The notes below the pieces were generated by a model. That model had not been told where the DNA came from, did no database searches, and saw only the letters and a list, made by a program, of their open reading frames with translations. Shown here one piece after another: positions 23,456 to 36,195 of a DNA stretch of 64,000 nt. The DNA lies in assembly GCA_004794655.1 (NCBI GenBank), contig SMMW01000087.1, positions 1,426,001-1,490,000 on the forward strand, read 5' to 3'. The position numbers and the translations under genes were made by a program. Each line of letters opens with the position of its first letter. Positions within the stretch are counted from its first letter, which is position 1. The stretch comes from Marisa cornuarietis. Lineage: Eukaryota; Mollusca; Gastropoda; Architaenioglossa; Ampullariidae.

Positions 23456-25216
23456 GAGACGTGCGACATAAAAGATGACAGTAATGATGATCAAATTATC
23501 CTCATCATGTCATAAAGCTTCGTTTATATGCCAAGAAAATGGCGTTTCTCAATGGAAATAAATCAAAATGCAGATTTGATTGCGGCGTTTATGGACAGGT
23601 CTTCTGTCGCTGATTTTCACTTGGAAATGTGCGATGTTCGTGGCACCGATTCTTGCGAAGAGATGCTCGTCACCAGTGAGCCTCGTGCAGTACAGGCTCA
23701 TGGACCATCCCCCCCCCCCCCAAGGAAATATGGTTAGACGTAGTCTTCGGCTGACGGACTTTTGACAGAACAAACTTATATTACTACCAGGCATATCAGA
23801 TTTACAGATCGATCATTCGCTACCACAGACCTTGTTTTGGATCGCCCCAAAGTCTAAAGATGCGTCAGGAACTTCAAAGAAAGGGCGTGGCGGGTTTGTC
23901 ATGCTCGTTCTGTGCTCGATAGTCGTCTCGAAGGGTTATGTCATGGCGTGCAGATGTCAGTGCAATCAGAGACATTACAAGCTGACAAGAAATCGAAAAA
24001 AAGTCAAAACCTGATTTGATTTTTGTAAGTTTAACCAGTCTTTCTGTGGCAACTGCCTCTTTACTTCGCAGGATAGGAGGAGATGGCAGGTTAATGAAAC
24101 TTTTGCCTATAATGTATAAAAAATAAATTGAAGAAAGTCCTAGACAATACACTTACGAGAATTAGAAAAAATGAATACACTAGATATATATATATATATA
24201 GAGAGAGAAGAAATGGATGAAAGGAAAGTAGACAATACGTTCTTTTTTATTATAATAAACGAAACGAATATGTTTATGCAGCTTGCAGAAACAAATGTGA
24301 AAACAAAAATACAGCATCCATTTTCGAAACTCAGTATGTAATCCCTGGTTAATTGTAAATAGCATGATAAATACTTTAAAACTTTTTAATGGGAAACTGA
24401 TATTTTAGCAAGCGTTTAAGGCTTATTTTTGTAAACAAAAGAATGTCTAGTGGTTTTGACTGAGTGTGGAACGAAGTAAGTATTTAGCGCTATATGCTTA
24501 TATCAATTTACGAAGGATTATTTTTAGGAACAGATTGGGTTTAAAAATAGAAATATCGGCTTAATTTCTGTTGCTTAAAGCTGTGTTACAGATGTTGCTC
24601 TCATTGTCAAGATAGACAGACATGCACGCAAACCTGTATTTCAGAGATGAATGAGTGAGAGTCAGACCCAAGTCTTCCCTCTTTCATAAACTACTCAGGT
24701 GAATACTCTAGACTGTGATACACGCTGCACAAAGATGACTAAATAAAAGTATATCCCAAGTCTTTCCAGAATCTTTCGTGAACTGTACAGATGGTTAAAA
24801 CCAGTCGCAACGTCTTTCAAACGCTGAAGCTACCTACTTGACAACCAGTCTGAACAAACTTCCGCTGAAAAAATTCTCTGCTTTTACTGAAGAGTAAACT
24901 GTTGTGGGAAGATGCAATCAAACCGAAAGAAAAATTTCTAAGGAAATCGATAATGAAAGCTGCATTATGCAGGTTGAAAAGATGACATAATTGATCAGAA
25001 CCGTTCCATTGACAACTGGCAAGATTTGAAAGAAAAGTCCAGTGCGCTTGCAGCAAGAATAGAAGAATGGGAGAGGAAGGGTTGTGAAGATGTGTGATGG
25101 AGGGTTCGTGGAGTTGGGTGGTAGGGAGTTAGGATCTAGAAATGTCTAAATAAAGCTAGTCTTTTATCGAAGCAGCTGCAAAAAAAAAAAAAAAAAAAGC
25201 TGAAGGGGCTACTCAC
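23456..25216. other. Intergenic, no gene recognised
   Basis: Contains a C-run at 23,709-23,720, a TA run at 24,184-24,200 and a poly-A run at 25,179-25,198. Frames of up to 92 codons show no motif. The interval may be the intron downstream of the candidate exon at 25,217-25,300. Confidence 0.4.
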
Positions 25217-25300
25217 CACCTGTCGAATCTGGAACTGCCGAGATTTGCCCCCGGGTCTGTCAGGCCGTCCTAATCCTCCCACGGTGCGCCGACCCCACAT
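25217..25300 (-). CDS. Candidate first coding exon with a strong splice donor
   Basis: On the minus strand an ATG at 25,300 opens 28 codons that end in phase 0 at a consensus donor (CAGGTG/GTGAGT, GT at 25,216-25,215). The peptide starts MWGRRTVGGLGR, is basic and Gly-rich, and ends KSRQFQIRQV. The codons are GC-rich and the surrounding 25,220-25,480 is CpG-rich, as expected for a 5' end. The ATG context is weak (T at -3). An alternative donor six bases earlier would also fit. I do not recognise the product. No downstream exon was found, so the gene, if real, must splice over a large distance to the left. Confidence 0.33.
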
Positions 25301-26488
25301 GGAGTTGGTTTTGACGTGTGCAGCACTGCAGTGGCACGTGCAGGGCGCCTTGTTGTACAGCGCACGTGCAGGATTGTTGGTGGGGGTGAGTGGGGGAGTG
25401 TGATCAGTGAGTAGCCGCTGTGACGTACGCAACCCGACGACCTCTCCGGCGCAGGACGGACACGACGTCACTTGTCACTTGTTTGTTCTACTACCTGCAC
25501 TGTGGCCATTCATTCATAAACGAGGCAGGTCGATCGGTGTTCACGGTGGGGGAGTCAGGAATGCAGGGCGAGTTCACGTGCTGTCGAAGGTGGGGTGGCT
25601 GGGTGGGAAGGGGAGGGCTGGTCTTGCGATCGCTTCCGCCACACTAGACAGACAGGAACGCAAAGGCCGTTTTTTCGCCTTCGAACATGCAGTGCGGTTC
25701 AGACATCAGCCATCGCAGGCTTGCACTGAGACTCAGAAACGGTTAAAAAAATCACAGCCCGCATCACGTAGGCAGGGAGTGGGAGGACAGCCATAGTGTC
25801 ACTACAAATTCGAGCTAATTAGTTAGTAACATGCACAAGTTTGTTAAATTAGGTTTCTGAAATTAAATTGAGATTTCTGTTTTTGAGTCCCACGTCCCCA
25901 GACACATCAAAAAACGGATGTTTTCCCGTGCACGATGTCTTTAGCCGCTTGGTTAAAGGCGCATCTGTTTGGTCAGTCTTCTCACATGAATAGGTGGCGC
26001 TAGTGTATGTTCAAAGACTTGTTTGATGCAGGCAAGCTGCAAATAAAGCGACGGAATCAATCATGAATTTATTCACACTTAAATTTCTTCTACAGGTAAC
26101 GTGGAAGTTTGCTGAGACAGCGTTTAGAAGTTGACATACAGGTCCGAGCGATGTCACTGGTCGTGTCCACTGAACGCCGCTCACTCAGCTCAGCTACACT
26201 GCAACTACTCGGCCCTCTCATGCGTCTTGGACGAGGTTTTCATCAATCTGTCTGGTTGCTTGACTCTCCGTTCCCAGGGGGATCTTCTTATAAATTACTC
26301 GTCGATCAATAATTGTTTGTGTGAAATGTGTCTGTTTGCTCCAAACATTTTCCGAGTCTTGCGAGAATTTTGGCAGTCATTTTTGATTTAGAGCCGTGCA
26401 CTGGGGCAGTGAAGGGGTGGCAACCTTAGAGTTGTCCCCTAGCTCTCAGCAGAAAGTATCGGCTTATCAGAGTTTCTTATTTGTTGAT
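25301..26488. other. CpG-rich flank, then intergenic
   Basis: Positions 25,301-25,640 are CpG-rich and could be promoter sequence for the minus-strand candidate exon. At 25,941-25,960 AGCCGCTTGGTTAAAGGCGC resembles a SINE box A but lacks a box B partner. No other gene was recognised. Confidence 0.4.
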
Positions 26489-26600
26489 GTCATCACAATA
26501 TACAGCACATGCTCCTTAGAAGGACACAATCACAATATACAGTCTGTGTTCCTCAGAATAACACAAATCACATTACGGTGTCTCATACTGACTCCTACAT
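26489..26600 (+). repeat. Short ~40-bp tandem repeat, about 2.5 copies
   Basis: ATCACAATATACAG followed by a TGYTCCTYAGAA-like block occurs twice with an offset of about 40 bp. A partial third copy starts ATCACATTACGGTG. Confidence 0.55.
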
Positions 26601-28967
26601 CCGCACAAAAAAGGTCTTCGAGATGGACCCCTCTCTGTTAAAATAAAAGTACGCATTTTTGTTACTTTTATTTTGCGCAAAACTGCTTTTGCAGGATTTT
26701 TGTACAAAAACTGTTTTTTTTTTTGGTTCTGTTTGGTTGTTTTTATTACTACAAAAGCAGTTTTTGAAGGATTTTTGGCAGCTGTACTAAGTAAACTATA
26801 AACTTTTATTAATCATCCTGCTCATCAAAAGAAGGTGTAGGTAAAGTAACCAGTGACAGAAACTAGCATTGGGGGAGAAACTCTTGTTGGAAGAAGTAGT
26901 CAGAAGGGATCACTAACCTTCGTATAGCCCAAAATAGTTGATGAATGGGTGAAGGATTCTACGCGCGTAAAACGCTGGTACGAGAAATCTCGAGAGAACC
27001 TCTAGACTTCAATAAATTTTTCCTACCGCCAAAAAACCCTTGTAAATTATCTCCCTTAGTTGTTCCCCCTGCAATTCACTTTCGCTTGTTTCTCCTCGTG
27101 TTGACAAATCCCACGAACAAGGAGAGTGTGAAAATTTCTGAGATCACTTTTGGTGATGTCCAGAGTCGTGAAAACAAAGCGAAGAGAACGTTCCGGCTGA
27201 GTACACTTGACTGGATGATGACGTGGACGACAGATATTTACCCAGAAACTTACATGTCACCGTTACTGCTAATGAACTCTTGGAAACCATGCTGCTGGTG
27301 TCACTGGAACAAATAATAATAATAATATTAACAACAACAACAATAATAATAATGAAAATAATAATGATAATCAGCAGCAGCAGCGACTAAACTAAACTTT
27401 GGCCTTGGCTCTAGCATTTTGGACTGTCTGCTGACGGCTTGCGTATTGATTGGTCAAAGCTGTCCCATAATTTAGAGGGGAAAGAGATTGCGAAATCAGC
27501 AAATGCCTTTGCACGGTGCAAACCGAATTATGCCAACGATTGCCGTGCCCGCGAAGAGGATAATAGGTGTCCCTGCAACTTCGTTTCTATGGAAACTAGT
27601 GTGTAGTTCTGTTGGACATACGGTTAATAAAACTGAGCTGAGTTCAGGCAAAATTCGTGACGATGGTTTGAATCGCCGAGACATAAGCTGAAATAGTTAA
27701 CAGAAAGTTTTAAAACTTCCATTTACCTTTTTTTTGTAATTTGTGAGCATACAATGTCAACAACAGCTCCACAAATCGAGGCATTTTTAAATCTCATAGC
27801 TTTAATTAATTTTTAAGAAAGTAAATTCCGCCTGCTTGTGAATTGAACTTGATTGGCAATTAAAATCAGTGAACTAACTGGTTTAAAATTTACGGCCAGA
27901 GTTCACATTAATTATCGTCACATTTTTATTCGGTATACTGTTAGCGCCTGAATACATGTAATGATGAACACTATGGTGACGTGTATACATGTACTGACTG
28001 GAACTAAACATGCATGACAACATTTGTCCTTTCAGCATCTCAAGGCGATTTTTAGGTCTCTTCACACTCTATCCCTTCCGAAGCTGCAAGCATGAATAAA
28101 CTTGAACGTATTTAACTTTAAAGGGACCTGAATTCCTCAGTGTGATGACCGGCTGGTTAGAGTGAAGCCCGTGAAATATTAAGTTTGATCTGTCTCTAGA
28201 TGTCTGAGCTGAGATCGCAAAGTTTTAAAAATAGCCATCTGTGCCTCATCATTTATTTTTACCTTGGGGGGTATCGACAAAGAAACTGGATGACTCATAA
28301 TGTGTTCAGAGTTGCATGTCTTCCAAAAATTAGGGACGGTAGCGTTTCTAAATAACAGTGAAATTCTTATTCGTGCACGAAATATGTCATGATTTAAGAC
28401 TCTTTATTATGTGCACGCACAGAAGAGGAAAATAATAAGGCCATTTTACATTGGCCATGCACAGTGCAGTAATCTGGGAAGTCCGGTGGAATTTTTGCCG
28501 AGGTCGCAAGCTTTGCAAAAATACAAGATGTCCTTCTCATTCTAAAGACGGCTTATTGATTTCTGTTCCTTCTCTGATTAAGGTGAAGTGCATGCAAAGG
28601 GGAGTGAAGTAAAGAAGACATTCTGCCAGGACGTGGGAGCAGTAAACAGCGTAATCCTCATTCAAGCAAATCGCGCAGTTGTCTGCCGCTGGACTTTTCG
28701 CCTCTTTCATCACCAAAACGCAGCTTTTCCACGAAAGAGGTGCTTTCAATCATAAACTGCGGAGTCGACTCCTGAATACTATCTCAAGTCTACACATAAG
28801 CTATGAGATCTGTCGTGGAGTGTGCTTTAGAAGCAGGAGGAACAGCTACACCTGATCCTGAGCACGATGAAATCTACCCCAGTCCGCGAAATGGAAAAGA
28901 TGGTCGATGTATAACCTCTAGAGAGAAAAAAAAACCGTAGCCTCAAAATTCTCTTGCAGGGGGAGAA
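26601..28967. other. Intergenic, no gene recognised
   Basis: Contains AAT-type microsatellite sequence at 27,315-27,380 and A/T runs. A 123-codon frame at 26,945-27,316 has no recognisable domain. A box A-like CCGGCTGGTTAGAGTG is at about 28,149. Confidence 0.4.
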
Positions 28968-30070
28968 ATGAATAGGCTGTCTTCAAAACCCGTACATGCC
29001 AAGCTCAAACATCACACAAAGATCAAAAAAGAGAAAAAGCATCAACCACCAGCACAAAGAACTCAGATCCCAGCACAGGACATCCTCAGTGACAAGACTC
29101 TCTACACAGATTTCATCTTGCCCGAGTGGAGAGTCAGCCAAGGGGTGGAATTCACCACCAAGCACGCTGTTTCTGGCATATTTTTCAAAAGACCAGACTC
29201 CTGAAAGCCTCAAGAGCCTCATCCTCGCTTTGACTGACAACATCTACCCACCTAGCTTTGGACCGGTGTCTGTACAGATGGAGCGGAAAACAAAGCCTAC
29301 CGCAAAAGTGGAAGCAGCATTTTAAATCTCTTTTATAGGCAAAGAACCCGCGTACATCTAGGCTCCAGCAGAAGAGCCTTTCTCAAATCAGAAGTACTTG
29401 TAATTTCAAAAGCAGAGGACATCCCTTCCACCTGCTGAAAAACTTTAAGCTACACTTTGGTCTGCACAGACCGGAAGGGAAACTTTTAAGCCACAGACTT
29501 AACATCTGACCTATTCATATTGACCTCAAAGCCTCCCTTTCCACAGTCAGCATCATCGTTAACCCCTATCCGTTGGGTTCCATGGCTTGTTGGCCTTCCA
29601 GAGCTTGCAGATCACCTGGACGAAAAATACAGGCAACTCCCTCAGCCAGAAAACCCCACAACTTTTAAGGGGACCTTCAGAATACTTTCAGAATAGTTCA
29701 CTCTAAATGGCGGCTACGAGACAGAAACCCGTCTTGCAGCTTTAAAGGGACCATAATCTGCTGCCTTTGTACAGGAGACTGGGGTCTAAATGCTCATCAA
29801 AAGAGGACTTGCAGGCTTAGCTTTGTGTTTTTATTACCACTTACAGCAGACTCTGAAAGTGATAGGACTGCCCTACCCACAAGGCAAAGCGCCAGGAGCT
29901 GTCCCCGAAAGGGGTTGGACTTTTAATCCCAACTCCCTGGAGACTGGAAACGACCCTCGCCAGCTTTTCGACATTCCTCGGCAAGAGGATCTGTCTGCAC
30001 AGATGTGGAAATCAGAAAAAGAAGAAGAAAAAAATGTTTTAAAATACTGTGCCCTTTACAACTAGGGGAC
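28968..30070 (+). pseudogene. Decayed coding-like sequence, family unknown
   Basis: Protein-like text appears in changing plus frames across about 1.1 kb with several stops. One frame has YTDFILPEWRVSQGVEF (about 29,100-29,155). A second has QTPESLKSLILALTDNIYPP (about 29,195-29,255). A third has ILNLFYRQRTRVHLGSSRRA (about 29,320-29,380), which reaches a stop near 29,435. Further on are LDEKYRQLPQPENPTTF (about 29,620-29,668) and PNSLETGNDPRQLFDIPRQE (about 29,930-29,990). The composition is unlike the low-complexity frames elsewhere. I infer a pseudogene or an old retroposed copy disrupted by frameshifts and stops. I cannot name the parent, and a retroelement origin is not excluded. Confidence 0.4.
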
Positions 30071-31639
30071 AAATACAAGATCAGTTCGCTAGATCCTAAG
30101 CAAATCACAAATTGTCAGGTGGTTTAGCTGAATGTTGTGCATTCTTCGTCCTGTTAACCCTTAAAAATTTGCTGTGCATTTGGCCTAAACCCCTTCTTCT
30201 TTTGTGATGATACAAAAGGCCGCATAAACTAAGTGTTTGAGACCTGCCCAGACACCATTTTACAAATCTTCTACATTTCAGCTGCGCAAGTCTCCTCCTT
30301 CCAATTCCCTGAACCTAGTTTTTTTTCGCGACAATATTTAAGACAACAGTTCATCTAAGAGTTGAAGACAAGGAACACAACTTCTTGATTATCATATATG
30401 ACAGAGATTAAAGAGACACTGAGTGGCACTGAAAACCACAGAGCATCAAACTTGCATAAGATATTTTCGCAAATTTCAGCTTATAGAAAAATGTGGAACA
30501 TAAGCCGTGCAAACTCTTATACATGGACGACAGCACAAGACTCCAACACACTTTTCGTTTGACATTACCTTCTAAATGTAGCCAAATCGATACAATCTAA
30601 AAATACCTTTTCGATCAAGTTTTTTTCTTTCTTCTGTGAACGTGCAAGTGTGCTTGTATAAAAGAACACAGTTTAACTTAAGAGACAGAGTTAAAATAGA
30701 AAGGTACTTCATCAGGGACTTCGTAGTTTAAGGTAAATGGCTTTCATCTGATAATTGTTTGTGAGATAATTACAATCGCGATATTTAATCCCAAAAGAGA
30801 ACAGCTAACACGAGTTTAGCGATTAAAACAAAACAGTGCGACTAGTCAAGATAACAACATTTAGAATCTTTTTTGAACTAGGGACATAACAAATTGAAAA
30901 CAAATTCAAAGCAGAGATTAAAGCCAAGCATCAAAGATTCAATGAATTAACCAGGAAAAGCGTAAAACCATCAAACTATTAGTTTAGTCCTGCTGTTTAA
31001 ACTCCACGTTAACTGAAGACCACATTTCCTTATTCATTAGTCTCTCTCTCTCTCGTTCTGCGCAGCGTCTCGCTGTTTCTCGTGGACGCGTTCCTTACGG
31101 GATCAGCAGCTCTGACACGTTACAGACGCTACAGTGTCCTGCATGTATCAAAACTCGCACAATGAAAATGACAGTGGTTGACAAAATCCTGGGATTGGAA
31201 AACAATGGACAGAACATTAAAATTTATTTTTCTGCAATTCTTTTCCCCTATGCAGCATCAGGACTGTGTCAAGGACCTCAGAGTTGGACGTACGGGATGT
31301 AATAATTTAGCAATAAACAAAAAACTTTTTTCTGCGCTTTTTTATTATTTTAAATGTGTGTGTATATATATAAATATATCATTTACAAGTATTAAGGTAT
31401 GATATGTTCATACGAAGTTTTTTTTAAGAAAAGTTAACTACAAAAGATTTTTTTTAAAGAAAGAATTGCATAAATTGCATCCAACTTTTACATAAATATA
31501 CATTCTTCTATCGATCTATCTAAGCAGAAAGGCGTGGGTCGACAGACTTTATGTGTTTTGGCTGCTTATTTAAGCGTATCAGATAAAAAAAGATCGCCTG
31601 TGTCTACTTTAACATTATTACTGGCGCAGTGGTCTCTCT
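30071..31639. other. Intergenic, no feature recognised
   Basis: AT-rich sequence with many stops in all frames. A short CT run is at about 31,041-31,054. No gene was recognised. Confidence 0.45.
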
Positions 31640-32010
31640 TTAAACCTCACCATACTCCCTCCATTCGTCCAGTGACAGCCATCCTCTGTCTCCAGGCCCC
31701 TTCAAGCGTAAATCACACGCACTCCGTTGTTTTTTTTTTTTACAATGGACCCAAGTTCTGGAATTCTTTGTTCTGCAATGCTAGACACTTGTCCTATATC
31801 TCAACTCTAACTTGGAAACGTACCTGATACAAAAGCACTACTTGTTAATGTGACACAGTCTGGTATTGTTATGTCTGAATATGTAATGTACAGTATTATG
31901 TTTGTATGGAAGATATTATGTTTTTCATGCTTTGTGAATATTGTATATGACTGAATGAGAGCGCCTAGCACTTACTGCTTTATAAATGAAGGTAGTTATC
32001 ATTATTACAA
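31640..32010 (+). mobile_element. 3' end of a non-LTR retrotransposon (LINE), WNSL-type C-terminus
   Basis: The frame ending at 31,827 contains YNGPKFWNSLFCNARHLSYI. It matches the conserved C-terminal pattern of many CR1/L2/jockey-like reverse transcriptases (roughly F-x-x-x-G-P-x-x-W-N-S-L-P followed by a helix). It ends at a stop. After about 150 bp comes GCGCCTAGCACTTACTGC with TTTATAAATGAA, a typical 3' tail for such elements. The upstream reverse transcriptase domain is not recognisable, so this is a 5'-truncated dead copy. The clade is not resolved, and it differs from the family at 38,370 and 45,110. Confidence 0.55.
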
Positions 32011-35000
32011 GAAGTGTTTCAACAAGTAAACAGGCAGGCAGGAAGACTTATACTTGGAGTGCTAATTTCTTCCTGACACCTTTTTTTTAAAACGAGGAAG
32101 TTATAGAAATATTTATCTAACTTTCTGTTTAGGGCAAATGTAATTTCCTCCACCGATTCAGCAAGATTCACGGTCTGCTATAGGTACTTCAAGAACAGCA
32201 GGTTATTTCTTCTGAAGCCTTCTTTTCTTCCCTGTTTTGATTGATGGATCTAGTCCTTAAATAAGGAAGAATTTGACCAGCCGCATGCGGGGCCAGGACG
32301 CGCTTGTTAGTACAACCCCCGACCTGAGGACAGAGGATTGCTTCTCTTGTTAATAAGCAGAGTCGGCATTGATGTTTCACCCCAGTTACAGACTTTTTTT
32401 TTTTTTTTTTTTAGCTTTTTACAAAAATAAATGCCCTTGCATTTTGAAGAGATAAAATGTTTTTGCAATTTTGTCAAAATATGCAGTTTAAAGATTAGCT
32501 GCAGTACCTGGAAGCAAAAGCATGATTATTCGGTTTGAGTTTTTTTAATATTAAAAAAAAACCAAAAAATATCAGTGGAGGTGACTATTTGGTTGTCTCG
32601 AGGATGTTAGTGCAAAGGACAGTAATCTTTGAATGACAGAATCGATAAGAAATCACAAAATGAAAATTCGATGAGGCGTCTGAATGTTTTCGGGAAAATA
32701 AAAACAAAAACGAAATCACTCATACATAGGGTCAGTGACTGTGATAGGCATGAACTGAAACAGTGGACTAATGGTATAAGGCTACAGTAAGCCCTAACAC
32801 TAATTTGCGCAAAGATCGATGCAATAAGTACATGAAATACTCTTGAACTATTGATTTTTTCCTCTTGTACTGGAGAAATGTATACTTTTCAATCAGGTAT
32901 AACATAAATAGTATCTCTACAAGCAATTTCAGATTGAGTAAACTATAAGAATACTTTTGTGGACTTAAATTCCTTTTCTAATTTTTGTGATGAAAGATAA
33001 CAACAACACTACACAAAATTAATCACATAAGGAAAGTCTGATTGAAAAATAATTATTTAGGTATAAGAGATCGAAGTTTGAGTTCATGTATGACGAACAA
33101 GAGCACTTCTACTGGGTGTGCGAGTTAGGTAAGAAAACAGCATTAACACAAAATAAAGAAATAATAACTTAAAAGAAATACTTCACATGCCTGAGCACGT
33201 GCGTGCATCATCTGCAACGAAAGACGCTGGGTGAAAAATAGCCTCGTGTACAGATGCCATTAGCCGCATCGGCGCTAAATTAAGAAATTGCTGGAGGGTG
33301 TTAATCCAGCACCCTCGATTTAATCTTGTTTTATTATTATTACTATTACTTTTTCTATTGAACCAGTACGTGTAGTTCTTCACTCAGAAAATATAAATTA
33401 TTAGATTAGCTGCTAAGAGAGCTAGCGTGCTTTTTGTTTTTGTGCGAATGTGCGAAGTTAATTATGAATATAGAAAAAGGCAGAAAATCCATTGAAAGAT
33501 GTTTGCTTAGTAAAACAGGTGGAAGAAACATTAGATGTTGGCTATTATTGCATAGATGAAATTTCAGTGTTGTGTCTTTCATTATTGGAGCACTTAGTAG
33601 ATGATCTGGTTGTCATCATTTTTTTTTTAAATTTAAGCTAAATGGAACTTGTGATCTTAAACTAATGGCAAACAGAGGTCAAAGTATAAATTTAATTTTG
33701 TCGAAATTACACCAGATCGTCTGCGTATTCACAGATATTTCGAACCGTTTCTTTCTTTCAAACCTTTAAAATCTCTTAAAGCACCACAACATCATCAGAC
33801 TCATAATATTGAATAATTCAATAATTTAATAATTATACCATCCAATATATATATACAAGCATTTAAGCCCTCGAGATTAGTTAGAAAGGTTAGGTTTCTT
33901 CATTTCTCTCTCAAAAGACTGACTAGAACACTGGGTAAACAAGCAGCACTGAGGTGTCTTCATTGACCGATAATGATGATGAGGAGAAGGAGGAAGAAGA
34001 GGAGGAGGAGGATTTTTTTCGCCATGTCTGTTCCTTAAAATGGAGGTACTTATATATTTTAAAGGATGACCAAGAAATAAGCGAGACAGATTAAGATTAA
34101 CTGTATGATGCTGCTTTTAAAAAGACTACATATTCGTTACAATGTCAAGAGAAACACATCAAGGTCCTGAAGGTCGACAGATTCATTTAAAATCAAAAGG
34201 CTACTTTCCTGCTTCCAGAAACTTTTTTGAGGGGATGAAGGGGTGACGTACAAACTAAATCGTATATTTTGCATAATCAGCAAAAACTAGAAACTGAATA
34301 TTTTACTTCTGGGGCAAATTTAAAGAAAACAGCACAAACTGGCACAACAAACGACGTTACAAAAAAAAAACCGCATTGGCTTCGAAACATTTGATTGCAT
34401 TCACTATATTTGTTACAAAGTCTCAGTATGGGCATGAAGTAGATGGCTCTGCCAAAAAAAAAAAACCTGGAAAACATTAAACATCAGGTACACACCTCAA
34501 AGACATGATTACTCATGCTACGGAGGTGTATGTTCCTGCTCCTACTGAATCCTCGTCGTGAGCACCGCAGAATCCACGCACCATAAGTCACGTGACCCTT
34601 AGTAGCCAATCAGCGTGCGCTGGATCTGTAGCAAAGATAGGTATCGGCAAAATTATAGAATAGTCTTTTTCACTAATCAAGATCACCATTAGAGAAAATC
34701 AGACTTGTTTGAAAGCCTATATCTAAAAGTATCTAAATTCTACCTTCGTGTAGAATATTCGTGGCAGGGTATGCACACTGCAGAGACGTTTTGCGTGATG
34801 AACGATGATACACCTTTGTTGAAGTCTGCCTAAAGAAGCTGACAAGATGAACTATATGGAAAAGTATTCGATTGATAGAAAAAGATCAGCAAAATAAACG
34901 GTTTTTGTCAATAATATTTTCAGTGTTTGACAGGTTTTTTTTCTCTCTCTCACGCACGCAAACACTCATACACGCGCGCGTACGTTTAAAAAATACTTTT

Positions 35001-35351
35001 GAGAGAGAAGTACAGGTAATCAAAAATATTTTTAAAAAAGAGAAAGAGAAGGCACGAAAAAGCTACTTGGGAAGCAAGGCGCTTGTGGTGGCCTTTCTGC
35101 CGAGTTTCTTGCAAAGTCTAGAAGAACCTGAGGCACACTGCCTACGGCTGTTACCAACAGCCCATGACGTTACTGACCTTCTCCAAGCACCCTGAGCACT
35201 CTTCACTCCTCAGTAAATTAGCCGCCATTGTGATTCTCTGACGCCAGTCTCCTCTGACGGTTTCGAAGTTGTCTGGTTGTTTCAGTCCAGACCGCACGAT
35301 GACCCGCAGTAAAAGACGCACCTGTAGTTACCCCCACCTCCCTCCTTCATG
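32011..35351. other. AT-rich intergenic DNA
   Basis: More than 3 kb of AT-rich sequence with a poly-T run (32,393-32,412) and a GAGGAA purine tract (33,970-34,013). A 107-codon frame lies at 34,872-35,195 without a recognisable domain. Nothing was identified as a gene. Confidence 0.5.
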
Positions 35352-35354
35352 GTT

Positions 35355-35412
<58 letters not shown>
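35352..35412 (+). repeat. (CA)n microsatellite
   Basis: About 30 CA units without interruption. Confidence 0.95.
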
Positions 35413-35415
<3 letters not shown>

Positions 35416-35711
35416 GCCGTACTTTTATCCTATCTTTGTGGTCAGCGCATCAGACTACACAGCAGCTCCCTATCTGTCATATTCTCGTTGTAGGAGATGC
35501 GGATTGTCGCAGTAATTGAGATTTGTGAAAAGGAACTGATTTTTTTTTTTGCTCAAAATTTTCTTCGTATTTATCTTCTACCTCTCATATGTGTGAATGC
35601 TTTAAAATACTGCCCTACTTCTATAAGGCACCACACGTAAAAGTGTTTTATTAAACTGAGAAATTAAAGACGATACAGAACAAAAATGTGATGGGAAATT
35701 ATGTTTATTTC

Positions 35712-35895
35712 AGCGTCCCAACCTCAAGGCGCGCACTAGCGAGTTCGTTTCCCGTGTAGAGCAGAGTCCTTCTCTCAGTTTACCCAGCTGTGAAGTGGGT
35801 ACCTCACTGTATAGGCCTAGGAAAGGTAAGGTTTTGAGGGAGACAAGATGAGCACCGCCCTAACAATAAACTATCATCGAGATAAATAAGAGCTT
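35712..35895 (+). repeat. SINE-like element (tail region)
   Basis: A box B-like GCGAGTTCGTTTCCC is followed by AGTTTACCCAGCTGTGAAGT and GGGTACC. About 60 bp later comes GAGCACCGCCCTAACAATAA. That order is typical of tRNA-derived SINE bodies in molluscs as I remember them. The box A head is degenerate. The call is moderate and rests on pattern recall, not an alignment. Confidence 0.45.
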
Positions 35896-36195
35896 AACAC
35901 CTCACTCCCTTGCAGCCCTAAGGTCTGTTAACTACCTTTATCTGCTTTTACGATACAGCGAGTTACTCAGGTCTGGTCAGCGCTTCTATCATACGTTCTG
36001 TCGTCTGCTTCTGCGTCTGCTATTGCGACCGAATAAAAGGCCAGTTGATTAGAGAGTTTTTAACTACACGAGAGACTCTTTGTCAGTCACGGTTGATGCT
36101 TCGTACACTTCCTTGTCCGCGTCACACGGAATCTCTCTATATATTTTTTTTTTAACTTGTACTAGGTTTAACAGGTAGAGAGACTAGTTTCTTAC

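Noticed and set aside
30480..30570. KLLYMDD-like text reminiscent of a reverse transcriptase active site
   Set aside because: The flanking translation shows no other reverse transcriptase block and is full of stops, so a chance match is more likely.
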